DNA of 64,000 nucleotides from Cyanodermella asteris (GCA_900618795.1 UYJD01000007.1:363008-427007); one strand, 5' to 3'. Counted from the stretch's first letter, positions 41,752 through 53,890 are shown. Numbers and translations: made by a program. The notes: generated by a model from the letters alone, not told the origin.

Positions 41752-42129
41752 TAGGTAGGCGTGGAATGAGTCAACATTTTGGAAGACCGTGTTTTATTTC
41801 GAGAGTGCATGCCGTTGCAAGTGATGGCTTGATAAGAGGTGGCTTGCTTTCGACGATGCTCACGTGGCAGAATACTAATGGAGCGCAAAAACACAGAGTG
41901 ACACGCCAACTCGTTTGGTTAAAGTACTATTGTACGCACCTGCGAATTGCATAGTGAACGCCTCTTTCCCCTTGTTTTCATACCGTGAAAGAAACTCGGG
42001 AACATTCGCCCTCATGAGATTCGACTTTCACCCACTCTCACCCCATCCATTTTTCAACCCCATCCTGTGGCATCTTCTCGCACTATCTTCTGCAACCCAT
42101 TCCACCTGCTTAATTGCTCATTTCTAGAC
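41752..42129. other. Convergent intergenic region
   Basis: This separates the 3' ends of VPS41 and the minus-strand wall-protein gene. Nothing recognised. Confidence 0.6.
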
Positions 42130-43152
42130 TCAAAGAATTGCCGCTCCAAGACCAAACGCAAGCATACCAAAGCCCAATTCGATATTGTTGGCGGCGACAC
42201 CAGTGGAAACACTTGCTGGCGGAGTTGTTGGTGTGTTTGGTGCTGGAGCTGGAGTGCCTGATGGAATACCAGAGTCAGCACTTGAGCTTGAAGATGCGGC
42301 AGAGCTTGCACTTGAGCCCGCCGAGCTGCTCCCGCTGGAAGAGGCAGAGCTGCTCGTTGAACTGCTGGCAGATCTTGCAGATTTGGTCGGATAGTAGGTT
42401 GTCAGACGAGGAGGCGGCTTGGAGGCCGAGCTGCTCGCCGAAGACGGGGCAGAAGACGAGGACGCACCAGAAGAAGAAGAAGAAGCAACGCTAGGTTGGG
42501 TAGCATTTGTTGGAGTGGGAGGCAGGATGATGGTAGCGGGGATTGAGGGCACTGTGAAGCCAGGGGCCGTATTCAAGATGACGACTGGGATAGGAATAGT
42601 TGGAACTTGAGGGATCTGTGAACCTGTCAGCCAAACATCCTTGGTAAAATTTCCAGGACCAAGTCTCAAATACCGCCGAAGTGGCCAACCCGGCAGCGAG
42701 GGAGCTGATCTGATATATCCATCTTCGGTCGCTCAAGATGCAGAACTCGACGTTCAGATAAGCTGACGCCTATGGGGCAAGCTTACCTCACAGATTGTCT
42801 CAGTCACGGTGACGGTCTCTGGGACACAGATGGTTGCAGTCGCTGGGACGCAGACCGTGAGGGTTGAGGTGGATTCCTTTGGAGGACCGACGGGTGCTGG
42901 AGAAGGATGAGGTCCTTGAATCTGACCATCGCTAATCTGGGATATGGGGATTGGACGACCAGTCGGGCTGGGACCAGCCGTGGGACTAGCGGTGGTCTTT
43001 GCTGAGCTACTCGAAACGGATGTAGCACTGGCAATGGACGAGATGGATGCAGCGCTCGAAGAAGCGGCAGCGCTGGAGCTGGAGGCGTCCGAGCTGGACT
43101 GCGCACCGGCAATGGTGGCGAGAGCCAAAGCGACGAAGAGAGAACACTTCAT
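42130..43152 (-). CDS. Ser-rich secreted, probably GPI-anchored wall protein
   Basis: A small cell-surface protein of unknown function. Exons on the minus strand are 43152-42787 and 42615-42130 (171-nt intron), giving 283 residues. A signal peptide is clear (MKCSLFVALALATIAGA). Ser/Ala-rich tracts follow. The middle contains TVCVPATATICVPETVTVTE, a Cys-bearing core, and the second half again is Ser/Ala-rich. The C-terminus ends in a hydrophobic helix (LGFGMLAFGLGAAIL) preceded by small residues, as expected for GPI attachment. The long intron could hide a small exon, so the middle of the protein is less certain. The frame extends upstream of 43152 without an ATG. The gene is divergent to another GPI-type gene about 1 kb away. 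Confidence 0.8.
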
Positions 43153-44148
43153 GTTGAAGACTGAAGCTGTATGATGCTGGCTGAATGTAGTAGAAACGAG
43201 ACGTTGCTTGAGCAAGGTAGCAAGGTGCTTGTGGTATAGTTGCCGTGTTGCTGCTTTGTGATGTGAGAAGGGGAAGAAATGGTTGGCGGTCGATCGAACA
43301 GATATGTACTCATGACTGATGGACAAGTCAAGACTGCCATGTCAGAAGATTGGTGGTTTGGACAGGCGCAAGGGAGTTGCTGGTACGGATGGAGGCAGTC
43401 GTCAGCCAATTCGGCTCATATTCATCTGCGTCGTGTCAACGAAAGACTTGGCCTCTTGCCGATGGGAGGAGTGGCAGTCGCGCCGACACACATGCCAGCA
43501 TTCTCAACGAGGCCATTCTGAGACGACTGGTGCTATTACTACATGGAACCTTCGGTCACCGTACGGGGTTGAGGCAGGCGAGAGTCCGGCCGACTAGCAG
43601 TTGCAGAACAACATTTTCCCTACCAGGCAATTGCAATGGCGTGGAAGGCTCAACTTCAGCTGCCTCAGTCGCTGTTGAGACCGCCTGCATAACTCGGATG
43701 GACCATCTTCGGGATTTTCGGGAAGTTCGCCCAGGAGAAAGTGGCGATTCTTCATGCAGCGACGTTGAGATTCTCGCCTGCCTGGTGGGATTATGTGCAC
43801 AAGCTTGGCCAAGTGCGCTCCTTCCTCAACCATTACATGTCTCGCGGCGATGCCAAATCCACGCGTCGAGCGCCCCTTCCGCAGCACGTTCGGAAGTGAA
43901 ATTTTCAGCGGTTTGCAGCTGCTCGCACTCTGCTGGCGGAGCAATATATTCTCTCCATCCTCCTGTCCTCAATTTCATCCTCCTCTTCCCTTCATTCCTT
44001 TCATCCACCCAATTGTCTCCTTCATTCGTTGTGTTGCACTCCAGAACGTCAAGATAGAACCCGTTCTGTTTGTTACCAGCTGGCTTTTGAAGAGCGCCAT
44101 TTCCTCATTACTGCCTGTGCCTTAATAATCGTCGTCTGAAGTGTCACC
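43153..44148. other. Divergent promoter between two wall-protein genes
   Basis: About 1 kb separates the ATG codons of two Ser/Thr-rich surface proteins. Short frames lack homology. The right edge has CT-rich runs (43950-44030), typical of fungal core promoters. Confidence 0.55.
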
Positions 44149-46810
44149 ATGTTGCTACCTCAAGCCATTCCATGGCTGGGCCTGACCTTGCCACTGACAT
44201 CAGCTGCCATCTTTGCAAAGCCTCGTGGCCAGAAGCTCTCGGATCGTGAGCCAATGTGGATCAGACGTGAGTCGAGTAGCTCTTCCAGCACTGCCGAGAG
44301 ACTAACAAATCGCAGAAGCAGCAAATACCTCCTTTTTGGGTTACGGTACTGGCACCGGGATTGGGACCGGGATCAGCAGCAGCTCCATCGACCCTGGTCT
44401 TGCTTCAAGCACATCCTGCACCAGCGAGAGTACCATCACTGATCTGGTGACTTCCATCGTCGTTGAGAGCTTTGGTCCCAGCACAACTGTCCTCGTCAGT
44501 GGTGGAGATGACTGTCATGAGTGTGAGACGACCGTAACCAACGTGTTTGTTGAAACTCTCACTGAGGGATTTGCTCCTGTTGGAACTGTGATTCTCACCC
44601 CTGAAGCTCCCCCATCCTATGGCCAGAGTAAGTTGAACCTCGTGACGGGTATTAGTATACGGTGTTGACATTTGTCAGGTGCCCCTACCGTGCCGGTTGT
44701 CCCTGTTCCGAGCTACGCCGTTCCAGCTTCAACCCCAATCGTCACAACCCTCACCATAATTCCGGCCAGTCCGCCAGCATACTCGTCTCCCGTTTCCGCA
44801 CCTCCATCAACTGCTGCTATTCCAGTTGCGACAACTCCGACGCCTTTCGTCACCGTCGTCACAATTCCAGCATACGCGAGCCCGAGCGCTCCACCTGCTC
44901 AACCATGGAGCACTGTGCTGGTTGTGCCACCATCGACGACAGTCTCATGCAGTGCTGGATCGCCAGTGACATCCTCGGGTGGCTTCTATGGCACGACATA
45001 TATCATCACACCGGCCGTCTGTGATACCATTACCCTTCCAGCAGCGACTTTGACAGTTACTCCAAGCGGGTCTGGACCGATCACTCTTCCAGGGACAACC
45101 TTCACTGTGGTTGGAGAGACCATCATTGTGCCAGGCAGCCCAGTCACACCGACACCGACGTCAACGCCTTCTGTGTTCATGGTCCCAGGACTCGGAGAAA
45201 CCACCCTCGGTGTACCGGTTTACAGCAATGGCCCCTCGGTTCCAGAAACACCAATTGCAACAGTGACTGTGGTCATTGGAACCATTACTCCGACTCCAAT
45301 TACCACGGTATTGCCATCTGTCCCAGTCTATACTGGCCCAGCGGTTTCTGAGGCATCTCCAGTCAGCATCGCCCCTGTCTCGGTTGTGACTATCACCGTC
45401 ACAGAAGATGCTCCAGTGGCGACTCCAGCTGGTCCACAGCCTGTTGGTCCTGAGTCCATTCCGTGCGTGACCATCACTTTGTCTGGCACACCTGTGACGT
45501 TCACCTTGCCTGCCACTGGCGGCGTTGTCACTTTGCCACCTCAGCCAACGACAGTTCCTGCTTATGGTCCTGGCGGAGGTGCTGGATCGCCTCCCGTAAA
45601 TGCTTCAATTATTGCAGTCTCACCTATTGCAACAACCACAATCACCTTGCCGGCGGCTGGAGGTTCTGCTCCGTCAGTCACGGTTGTGACATTGGGAGGT
45701 CCAGGTCCGATCGCAACCACCACAATAACCCTTCCGGCTGCCGTTGGATCTGTTCCTTCGGTGACTGTTTTGACTTATGGCGGGTCCAGCCCTGCTCCAA
45801 TTGGAACTGTTCCGGGAAACCCAGCATCTGCGCCCCCGTATGGTGGTGCTCCTGGCGCCTCGCCATCGGTGTCTGCTGGCGGTGTCCCTGGCTTGCCTCT
45901 CAGTCCCGTGCTGATCACCACCACCTTTGTGATCCCTGCCTCGGCGGGCGTGCCAGAGACTGTGACGACCGTCACTGTGCCGGCATCCGCTGGCGGTTCT
46001 GCGGTTGGAAGCGCTCCAGTTCCGGCGTACTCAGCATCTGGTGGCAATGTGCCATCGAATCCTGTACCGATCGTCGTTACACTGACTGAGACTCCAATCC
46101 CTGCTGTCCCGACAGTCCAAGTTTCTGGCAGTGTTGTTGCACCGGCTGCTTCAGGACCAGCGTCGCCTATTGTCATTATCTCGACCTTGACGGCGGTCCC
46201 CATTCCTGCTTCTCCGCCAGCACCTGGAAGCCCTGAGTACCCCACAGCCGACTATGCTGGCCCAAGCGAGGTCGTCAGCACACCTGTCGCCTCGGCTCTT
46301 GTCACTGTCATCACGAACATTCCGAATCCAGCGACGGAGACACCAGTCGTTGTCCAAGTCACGATTCCTCCAGGCGTTGGCGTCATCACTGCGACACTCA
46401 CGGCCACAGGCAACTTGCCAGAAATCACCACCGTCACAATTCCAGTTCCACCCGCCAACCCGCCGTCGTATGGGGGAAGTCCAGCAAGCTATGGCACAGC
46501 ACCCGCGTCCGGCACTGGCACGCTGTCCAGCCCGGGATCTGAAGGAGGATCGCCAGGCTCAGGCTCAGGCAGCTCTGGCCCTGGCACTTATGGCAACGGG
46601 ACTGCGCCGGCCAGCGGCAGCGGAGGCTCTGGCGGTTCTGGCTCCAGCTCTGGCAGCCCACCTCCGCCACCTCCAGCGGCCGGACCACCAAATGCTCCGT
46701 CGTCGACGTCGGGCTCTTCAGCTCCAGTCGTGGCAAGCTCAGGATCAATAGCCAGAATCAGCACGGCAACCAGCTTCTTCGCAATGCTGCTTGCGATCAT
46801 CATGCTGTAA
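44149..46810 (+). CDS. Large Pro/Ser/Thr/Val-rich mucin-like GPI-type wall protein
   Basis: A probable cell-wall adhesin or structural mannoprotein. Exons are 44149-44266, 44316-44627 and 44679-46810, giving 853 residues. Residues 1-20 form a signal peptide. A Cys-containing N-terminal region follows (SSTSCTSESTITDLVTSIV, DDCHECETTVTNVF). The rest is about 650 residues of degenerate repeats built from TTTITLPAxxG, PVVTVTI and PAYG-like units, with short 12-20-residue periods such as IATTTITLPAAGGSAPSVTV and its near copy. A Gly/Ser-rich stretch (about 770-825) leads to a hydrophobic C-terminus (TSFFAMLLAIIML) after small residues, a GPI signal. Both introns are 49-51 nt and keep phase. Repeat length may vary between strains. 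Confidence 0.85.
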
Positions 46811-47488
46811 ACTCATACCCCAGCGACAACCCCTCGCACCACCACCGACACAGCGGGCAATAATGTGGCACCGAAGACACGACCAGGCAGCCCGCGAGGA
46901 TATTGGGAGACGCTCATTGCTCAACATCGTTCTGCATCATACGCGCAAGAATACTATACAACGTTTGCTTTGTGGCTTGAAAAGGAAGAGAGAGGAAAGA
47001 AGATATTACAAACGGAACCTAATAGGCTGGAGATGCTTCCAGGTTAGACATTGCACAGCTAGATTTTGGTAGCTCAGCTCCACATGTGGCATTTCACGAT
47101 TGTGGCATTGCAATACAGTCCTTGACACTCAGCTTTGATATCCAGCATCAATTGTGATGGTCGTAAGAGATACATCAATCGTCGTAATGTGAGTCATTTG
47201 TCGCCGGTGTGATTTGAAGGAGGGCATGCAGTATAGTAGCGGGATGCTCTGAGTGAGCGTGCGACTTGTGCCTGAAGGATCTCCTTAATCGCGGAAGTGG
47301 AGCATCACGTGCACCGAAGCTGGCCGTGTCACTGACGTGAAGCTCCGACTCCTTGAGGAGCAAGCAAGCAGCGCCATGCAAACAGTCCGACTTGCTCGTC
47401 GTTATCGTGAGTACAGGTGACATTGCACACGCTTGAGGGTCTTTTATCTAAGGTGCCGATTCGCCTTTGACCTTCACAGTCGTGACAA
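46811..47488. other. Intergenic, no gene seen
   Basis: This holds the 3' region of the wall protein and the promoter of NUP37. No recognised feature. Confidence 0.6.
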
Positions 47489-49438
47489 ATGTCTAGCATG
47501 AAACCAAGGTACCGCAGCGCCGCTGGGCTTCAACAGCTAAGGTATGGTCATCATGAACATTGTTGGTATACCTGGTAACGTTCATCCAGGTACCAAATCC
47601 CTTACGACATCACGAGCTCAGCGGTTTACCCTCTTACCTCTTCCAATGGCTCTTCAATCGTAATATGCGGTCACTCGACGGGGCTATTCGTGCTTTGGCG
47701 TGGAGGGCGTCGGCTGAAGCCGGTCAAGAAACCTGCGAAACCAAGCCCCGGCCAAGACGTTATGGCAATAGATGATAGCGATGACGAACAAGCGCCCTCT
47801 GAAACACTCACGGCCGCTGAGTTTGAAGATGAAGAGGAGGAAATTGACCCACGAAACCCATACCCCTCTATTGTGCAGACTTTAGACCTTCCACTGGGAA
47901 CGGGAATCCTACAAATTTCTACACCACAGCTCAGTGAGGCCGAGAGGAGTCACTTGAGACCCCAGCTACTAAGAGATCATATGCTACTCGCACTGGGCTG
48001 CACAGATGGAGATGTTCGAATTCTTACAATTCCAATGACGCCGCCCAGCGAGGCAAGCAAGCTGAGAAAGAGTTTGATGAGCAATCCGGATCTGGCCATC
48101 GCGGGTCGGGGAAGCTGGGACGAACAGGTCGTACCTCTTGAGAAAGGTCACCGCACACTTCCGACTGCTGTGAGCGTCGCTGTAGCGCCGAGGAGTCTCT
48201 TGATCGAACCTGACGGAAGCGACAACGAAGACTTGGAAGGCTGGCAAGACGATGCTGAAGCTTATGACATATTGATCGCCTCAGGCTCTGCAGACGCTGG
48301 TGGAACTTTGCTCGTACACCATTTGCCCGTGGGTGACGAAGGCACCCAGATTGCGACTGAGCGAAGTCTATTATGGAGAACTATTCTGCTCGACAACATT
48401 CCTACGGCACTGGATTTGTATGGTGGTGCCAGTGTCGTGCCGCCAATCTTTCCAATGGTGATTGTGGCGGAAGCTGCGAGCACAGTCAAAGTGTTCTCCA
48501 GCCATGGATGGCGCTCAGACACAGGTGCAGGCTTGGTCGCACGCTTGCAGGCATCGCCAGTTTCAAAGGAACGAATAGTTGCGGTCAAGTTTGGACTAGC
48601 CGCGGAAGTCGCATTAGCCTTGACGAGTGACGGAGATTGGGGAATCTGGACCCTGCGACATGATTCCGAGCAGCCGCAGGATCAACAAGTCGAAATTGTC
48701 ACAAAGTTTTCCTCCGGAGGCACATTCGGTGTAACATCGTTGGCGTCCAATGTACAGCGACAACCACAAATGAAGACCTTGCCAGCTGTCACGCCGCACA
48801 CGCGCAGGTTCCGTCAGCAGGAGCTTTTCGATGGAGACGGATCGAGACCGAATCCCGGCTCTTCAGTACCAGCTTCTGGCATTTCCCGAGGCGGCATATG
48901 CTTGAACAAGACCACTCACGAGTCAGGTAGAGGAGAGGATTACTCTCTGCTCGTTTGGTTTAATGACAACGCAATCTTCGTCCAAAGCCTGAGAGCGCAT
49001 CACAGCAGCCGCACCGTTGGTGCAGAGACTGGATCTTCGTCTCTCGTCTTCAGAGATAAGCCCGGTTCCTTTCCGGCAGGCGTCTCTGCTCAGGTCAAGC
49101 AGCTGACCGTGCTCGATAAAGCGACCTTGAACGGCGGTACCGCGATAGGTGTCTGGCCACTTTTAGGAATCAAAGACCACGCACCAAGCGTCAAGAGCAA
49201 GGCACCGGAAGCGGTCTATGTGAGCGAGCGATCCATCACCTTTGTCGACAAGCCCCGGACCGAAGAAGCTGCTGGTCGCGGGGAATCGCACGGATTGGAA
49301 GCATCTCAGTCGATTGAATCAAGAGCTGAGGTTGGCCGCAGTTCTTTGCTGAAGCAGGGTGGACTCAGTCTGGATGCGATTGAGGGAATGCTCGACAGCA
49401 TGCCCCAGGCTATGAAAAGACTTTCTGGACGAGCGTGA
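47489..49438 (+). CDS. NUP37: Nuclear pore protein Nup37
   Basis: A beta-propeller subunit of the Y-complex (Nup84/Nup107 scaffold) of the nuclear pore, present in filamentous fungi and absent from S. cerevisiae. Exons are 47489-47541 and 47590-49438 (48-nt intron), giving 633 residues. The splice gives RYRSAAGLQQLRYQIPYDI and then GHSTGLFVLWRGGRRLKPV, the family N-terminus. WD-like blades follow (LLALGCTDGDVRILTIPM, DILIASGSADAGGTLLVHHL, AVKFGLAAEVALALTSDGDW, GIWTLRHDSE). A Lys/Pro segment after the first blade and an acidic stretch (DDSDDEQ, EDEEEEID) are fungal inserts. The C-terminal 60 residues look helical. Confidence 0.85.
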
Positions 49439-50979
49439 TCCCGAACTACGAAGAGGGGGTCGGCCAAAATTACAACGAAGCGAAGATACCCTATGAGCGA
49501 CTGTAGACTAACGACAAGGTCATGATTGTGATCGGAACGCTTTCATCTCTTCCGTGCCAGCTTCCATGCCCCTTTTTTGCGTCTATACATGCAAGGGTGC
49601 ATCCGCGCGTCAGGTGGAGCGTGGAGAGAGGTCCATTCGCCACAAGCTCTGTATGCGCAGCGGTAAAGCGAACCGTCGACGATCAACCTCCGGTGATGAC
49701 TTGCATCGACGTGTAACCCAATGGGTATCGACGCGATGTGAGCTCATTGGTGCGTGGGCGGAATTGACATCATTGATGTAGAGTCAAATGCCTGAACGAG
49801 CTTCTCTTGAGTTGCTTTGTGAGGACGGCAAGGACTCGGCCTCGAACCTCGTCAGCCTCCCGTGCGAATGAGAGTGTTGCAAATCGGGGATTGAGAATCT
49901 TGTGTTTGTCCAAACATGAATTGATCGCAAAGCGGAGATGCTAACCAACCAAAACAAAAGGTGCAGCGATTTACTAACTAGTTTTACAGCCTGTGCCACT
50001 GCGAAGGCAGAGAGGTCTCTCTGTGCAGTCAACATCTGAGTTTCAGTTCCAATCTGGTCATTGAAATACTGGAGACCAGATTTAACTTCGTCTCGAAGGT
50101 CGCGTGCCCTCCTCCCAAACGCATGTCTCGCGCAGTTTTGCAGTTTAGTGCAGAGCAAGCGTAGGATCATCAAAACCTTGTCAACTAGGATGTTGCTTGG
50201 GTCGCTACCTTCTGGATATACATACGCTGCTGTGTTATGCGTCAGGTTCGATAACCTGACGTGTGAAGAGGATATTTGAACACGAACACGTTGCGTAGCC
50301 ATCAGAAAGTGATTTGAGGGTGCTTGACCACGCCCAGAATAGACTTTCGCAGCATTAGAGAACGACGATAGTGACAGAAAGGCAATCTCCATAAACGTGG
50401 TCTCTTCCCTCTGGTGGAGCGCAATCTGCAGCGGCCCGTAAAATGTCTTCGGACACGATAATCTGCATCGCGGTACCCTGCTGTGCCATGAGGCTCAAGA
50501 GTGATGGAAAGATCGACCGAGGATCCAAAGGCTAAATAGCGCGGTCAAAAAGCGGAGACGACGCCACGCGGATAATAAGGTATCGTCCAATATAGGTCCC
50601 AGCGAGCCGGCCTTGGCGAACAGACGAGAACACGATCCAGTATCTCGACGAGGTCGACAAGGTGCCAGCTGATGTGAAGACGAGCACCACTCCCACCTTT
50701 AATCTCCTACCATTTCGTTCGTTACATCCTCCGACAAGCTGTGTAGCTTCAGGACAGCCCTTGATCGCTTGCTTTCCTGCGCACTTTTTCCTCAGGCCAT
50801 CCCTAGTAACGCGCAACGCGGCGACCCTTCTCTCATGTCGACGCACTGAGCGCGATCATCACGCTCACCCCGTCGTGGGAGTTCCGCTTTGCTACCGCTC
50901 TGTTGTCGGCTTTGGCACCGGCTTTCAGTCCTTCAGCGCCTTTCGTCTGCATCCCTAGTTCACCGACCCATTTCCCGCC
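49439..50979. other. Long intergenic region with one weak ORF
   Basis: About 1.5 kb between NUP37 and the mannosidase. One 202-codon minus-strand frame is listed separately. A tRNA-like stretch near 49800-49960 was rejected. The right end, with CT-rich runs, should be the mannosidase promoter. Confidence 0.5.
49784..50392 (-). CDS. Unrecognised ORF, possibly a hypothetical protein
   Basis: A 202-residue frame with an ATG at 50392. It has no recognised domain. A hydrophobic stretch (LHLLFWLVSISALRSIHV) lies near residue 145, and a helical charged part (ARDLRDEVKSGLQYFNDQ) precedes it. The length is somewhat more than chance usually gives in intergenic DNA, but codon choice shows no clear bias. 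It may be spurious. Confidence 0.25.
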   Translation of the reverse strand: MEIAFLSLSSFSNAAKVYSGRGQAPSNHFLMATQRVRVQISSSHVRLSNLTHNTAAYVYPEGSDPSNILVDKVLMILRLLCTKLQNCARHAFGRRARDLRDEVKSGLQYFNDQIGTETQMLTAQRDLSAFAVAQAVKLVSKSLHLLFWLVSISALRSIHVWTNTRFSIPDLQHSHSHGRLTRFEAESLPSSQSNSREARSGI

Positions 50980-53724
50980 ATGCTTCGACTACGACGCTCG
51001 CGAATCGTCCTGTTTCTCGCCCTAATCACATCTTTTCTCTTCTACAACTTGTATTCTAAGACACAAGCTTATGAGTGGGCAAAGACAGTGGCCGCGAGGC
51101 CTGGTAGTTTGTACTCAGGAGGAGGCCAAACGACAACCGGTGATCAAGATGGAGGAGGTCAATCGAAAACTGAAGCCATACCTGCTGTAAACGCCGGTAC
51201 AAGTTCGACTTCTGCCAGTCTTGTTGCGACGACATCTGCGCCAGCGAACAGAGACGGATATCCTGGATTGGAGCTAGATACTGGATTGCCGCCCAAGGCT
51301 CAGACCACCCAGCTTCCTCCTGTTGCAGACATCGATCCGGAGGCTCTCGGTATAGCGCTTGGGGGGCCCCCAAAGTATGGCTTGCCATACACTTCCTCCT
51401 CGACTTCAACATCAACTACAACTGACGTTCATTGGTCGAAGATGTCCGAACACTTTCCAGTCCCTACTGAGTCGATGATTACGCTACCTACTGCGGCACC
51501 GAAACAATTACCGAAGGTGCAGCATGTATTCAAGGGCGAAACGGCGGCAGAAAAGAGCAAGAGACAGGAAAGGCAAGCATCGATCGTGGAGACGTTCAAG
51601 AAGAGCTGGGACGGATATGTCAAATTTGCATGGATGCATGATGAGTTGTCACCGAAATCTGGGAATTACCGGGATCCGTTCTGTGGATGGGCTGCAACTC
51701 TTGTGGATTCTCTTGATACTCTCATCATCATGGGTCTGGACGAGGAGTTCAAGCATGCGCTGGAAGGTTTGGCCAAGATTGACTTTACGACAACCACCAG
51801 ACAACAGATTCCGTTGTTCGAAACGACTATTCGATATCTTGGAGGTTTATTGTCTGCTTATGACTTGTCTGGCCAACAGTACAGGATAATCTTGAACAAG
51901 GCTGTTGAGCTGGCTGAAGTTCTCATGGGCGCTTTCGATACACCGAATCGCATGCCACAGACGTACTATTCGTGGCGGCCGACTTTTGTGATGAACCCAC
52001 ATCGTGCTGGCACTAGAGTTGTGATGGCCGAGCTTGGGTCTTTGTCCATGGAGTTCACACGGCTAGCTCAGATCACTGGGAATGACAAATATTACGATGC
52101 CATTGCTCGTATCACCGACGAAATGGAGACGTACCAAGACAAGACAAAGCTTCCAGGTCTCTGGCCACTGTATATTGACGCAAGTGGATGCAAAAAGCCG
52201 GAGTCAACACATCAACAACACGACTGGCAGACGACACCGGCTGATGAGCTTAGGGGTCCTGCCGGTAATGTCCAGGCGCCTACGACCACGGTTGTTGCTG
52301 GTCAGTCAGGTGCGCAATCGGAACACAAGGATGCGCCGGCTCCTAAATTTGATCATGAAGCCAAAAAAGGACGCATTGGTGGTTGGGACGATAAGGAGGT
52401 TGACAAACCTGAGGCTGGCAAAGTCCCGACGCGACAGGGTGATGGGCCTGTTATTGGGAAGCGGCAACTCGACTCTGCTCTTGGTGGTCTTCCTGCTCAC
52501 GGACACGACTTTACGGATGCACAAAAAGCTGGACAGACAAATCAAAAGGTGGACTGCATTCCACAAGGACTTGAATCACCTCCTGGTGCCGCTGGCGAAG
52601 ATTTCGGTTTCGGCGGCATGGCAGACAGCACGTACGAGTATCTTCCGAAGCAGTTTGCGCTGCTTGGTGGTCTTGCTCAGCAGTATAAGTCGATGTACGA
52701 GAAGTCGATTGAGGCTGCAAACAAGTGGCTCCTCTTCCGACCGATGACGCCGAAGAATGAGAAGATTCTTGTTCTGGGTACTGGAAAAGCAGCCCAGACT
52801 CCCGACAGTCCAAGTGATCTCAATCTTCAACCTTCGCTTGGCCATCTTCTCTGCTTTACTGGTGGGATGTACGGGCTGGGTGCAAAGCTTTTTGACAGGA
52901 AAGAAGATCTCGAGATTGGCAAGCAAATGACAGATGCATGTGTGTGGGCGTACAGTCAGACTGCAACTGGCATCATGCCCGAGGACATGACATTGATGCC
53001 GTGTGCAAGCCTTGATGACTGCAAATGGAATCAAACTCGATGGGAAGAAGCAATCGACCCGTACCCTCAGAACCGAGTGGCGGACGGTCTTGCGGCGATA
53101 GAACGATTGAACCTCGCTCAGGCCGAAGAGAATTCTGCGAAGTTGTCCTCGGATTCAGAGGCCGCTGCAGCGTTGACCAAAAGACAAACTCCGGTCGAAC
53201 GCGAGGCTGCTCCCCAATCGGATGGTTCTATCGCGGACGCACCGCCGCCGCCCCAGATGACGAATGGCATACTGGTGGATGGTGGCCGACCTACGACTAC
53301 TAGCCCGGATAACGCACGGACACTCGAACACGAGGAATATGTGGAGTGGAGGACAAAGCAGAACCGACTTCCAAAGGGTGTTCCCTCCATCGGAGGCCGA
53401 AAGTACATCTTACGCCCCGAAGCGATTGAGTCTGTCTTCTACATGTACCGAATCACCGGCGATCCGGAGTGGCGTGAGAAGGGATGGAAGATGTGGGAAG
53501 CTGTACAGCTGGCGACCGACACAAACTATGGCGCCAGTGCCATTGTCGATGTGACACAGTGGACGCCTGACGGAAACGTGGCCAAAACGGACGAGATGGA
53601 GAGTTTCTGGCTAGCGGAGACGTTGAAATACTTTTACCTTCTTTTCAGCGAGGAGAGTGTAATCAGCTTGGACGACTGGGTGCTGAATACGGAGGCACAT
53701 CCTTTCAAACGGCCGAAAGCATGA
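50980..53724 (+). CDS. GH47 class I alpha-1,2-mannosidase with two large inserts
   Basis: Trims mannose from N-glycans in the ER or Golgi, or marks misfolded glycoproteins for disposal; the sequence alone does not separate these roles. The 914-residue intronless protein is type II: a TM helix at about 9-25 (IVLFLALITSFLFYNLYS) after a short basic tail, then a Ser/Thr-rich stem to about 190. GH47 motifs are clear: SWDGYVKFAWMHDEL, GWAATLVDSLDTLIIMGL, TTIRYLGGLLSAYDLSG, GSLSMEFTRLAQITG, DSTYEYLPKQFALLGG, LCFTGGMYGLGA, YILRPEAIESVFYMYRITG, and the calcium-site Thr in VLNTEAHPF. Two inserts interrupt the domain, about 402-545 and 715-785, and each holds a KRQ site (494-496, 734-736). Usual fungal class I enzymes are about 500-600 residues. 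Confidence 0.92.
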   Translation: MLRLRRSRIVLFLALITSFLFYNLYSKTQAYEWAKTVAARPGSLYSGGGQTTTGDQDGGGQSKTEAIPAVNAGTSSTSASLVATTSAPANRDGYPGLELDTGLPPKAQTTQLPPVADIDPEALGIALGGPPKYGLPYTSSSTSTSTTTDVHWSKMSEHFPVPTESMITLPTAAPKQLPKVQHVFKGETAAEKSKRQERQASIVETFKKSWDGYVKFAWMHDELSPKSGNYRDPFCGWAATLVDSLDTLIIMGLDEEFKHALEGLAKIDFTTTTRQQIPLFETTIRYLGGLLSAYDLSGQQYRIILNKAVELAEVLMGAFDTPNRMPQTYYSWRPTFVMNPHRAGTRVVMAELGSLSMEFTRLAQITGNDKYYDAIARITDEMETYQDKTKLPGLWPLYIDASGCKKPESTHQQHDWQTTPADELRGPAGNVQAPTTTVVAGQSGAQSEHKDAPAPKFDHEAKKGRIGGWDDKEVDKPEAGKVPTRQGDGPVIGKRQLDSALGGLPAHGHDFTDAQKAGQTNQKVDCIPQGLESPPGAAGEDFGFGGMADSTYEYLPKQFALLGGLAQQYKSMYEKSIEAANKWLLFRPMTPKNEKILVLGTGKAAQTPDSPSDLNLQPSLGHLLCFTGGMYGLGAKLFDRKEDLEIGKQMTDACVWAYSQTATGIMPEDMTLMPCASLDDCKWNQTRWEEAIDPYPQNRVADGLAAIERLNLAQAEENSAKLSSDSEAAAALTKRQTPVEREAAPQSDGSIADAPPPPQMTNGILVDGGRPTTTSPDNARTLEHEEYVEWRTKQNRLPKGVPSIGGRKYILRPEAIESVFYMYRITGDPEWREKGWKMWEAVQLATDTNYGASAIVDVTQWTPDGNVAKTDEMESFWLAETLKYFYLLFSEESVISLDDWVLNTEAHPFKRPKA

Positions 53725-53890
53725 GTGTGGTTCCAAATATCTGAGTATGTTCCTAGATGCATTGGTTGGCGTGTTGCATTCTTGGGCGCACTTTGTCACC
53801 CCGTTACAATGAAACGAATTTCTATTTGATTGCTCAGAAGACCTGCTCTTGTACTGCATTGTTTACCAGCTATGTAGGAGGGAATTTTCG

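Noticed and set aside
49800-49960. A second stretch with GGTTCGAGG and a D-arm-like word on the minus strand
   Set aside because: The T stem has mismatches at two or more positions and no acceptor pairing was found.
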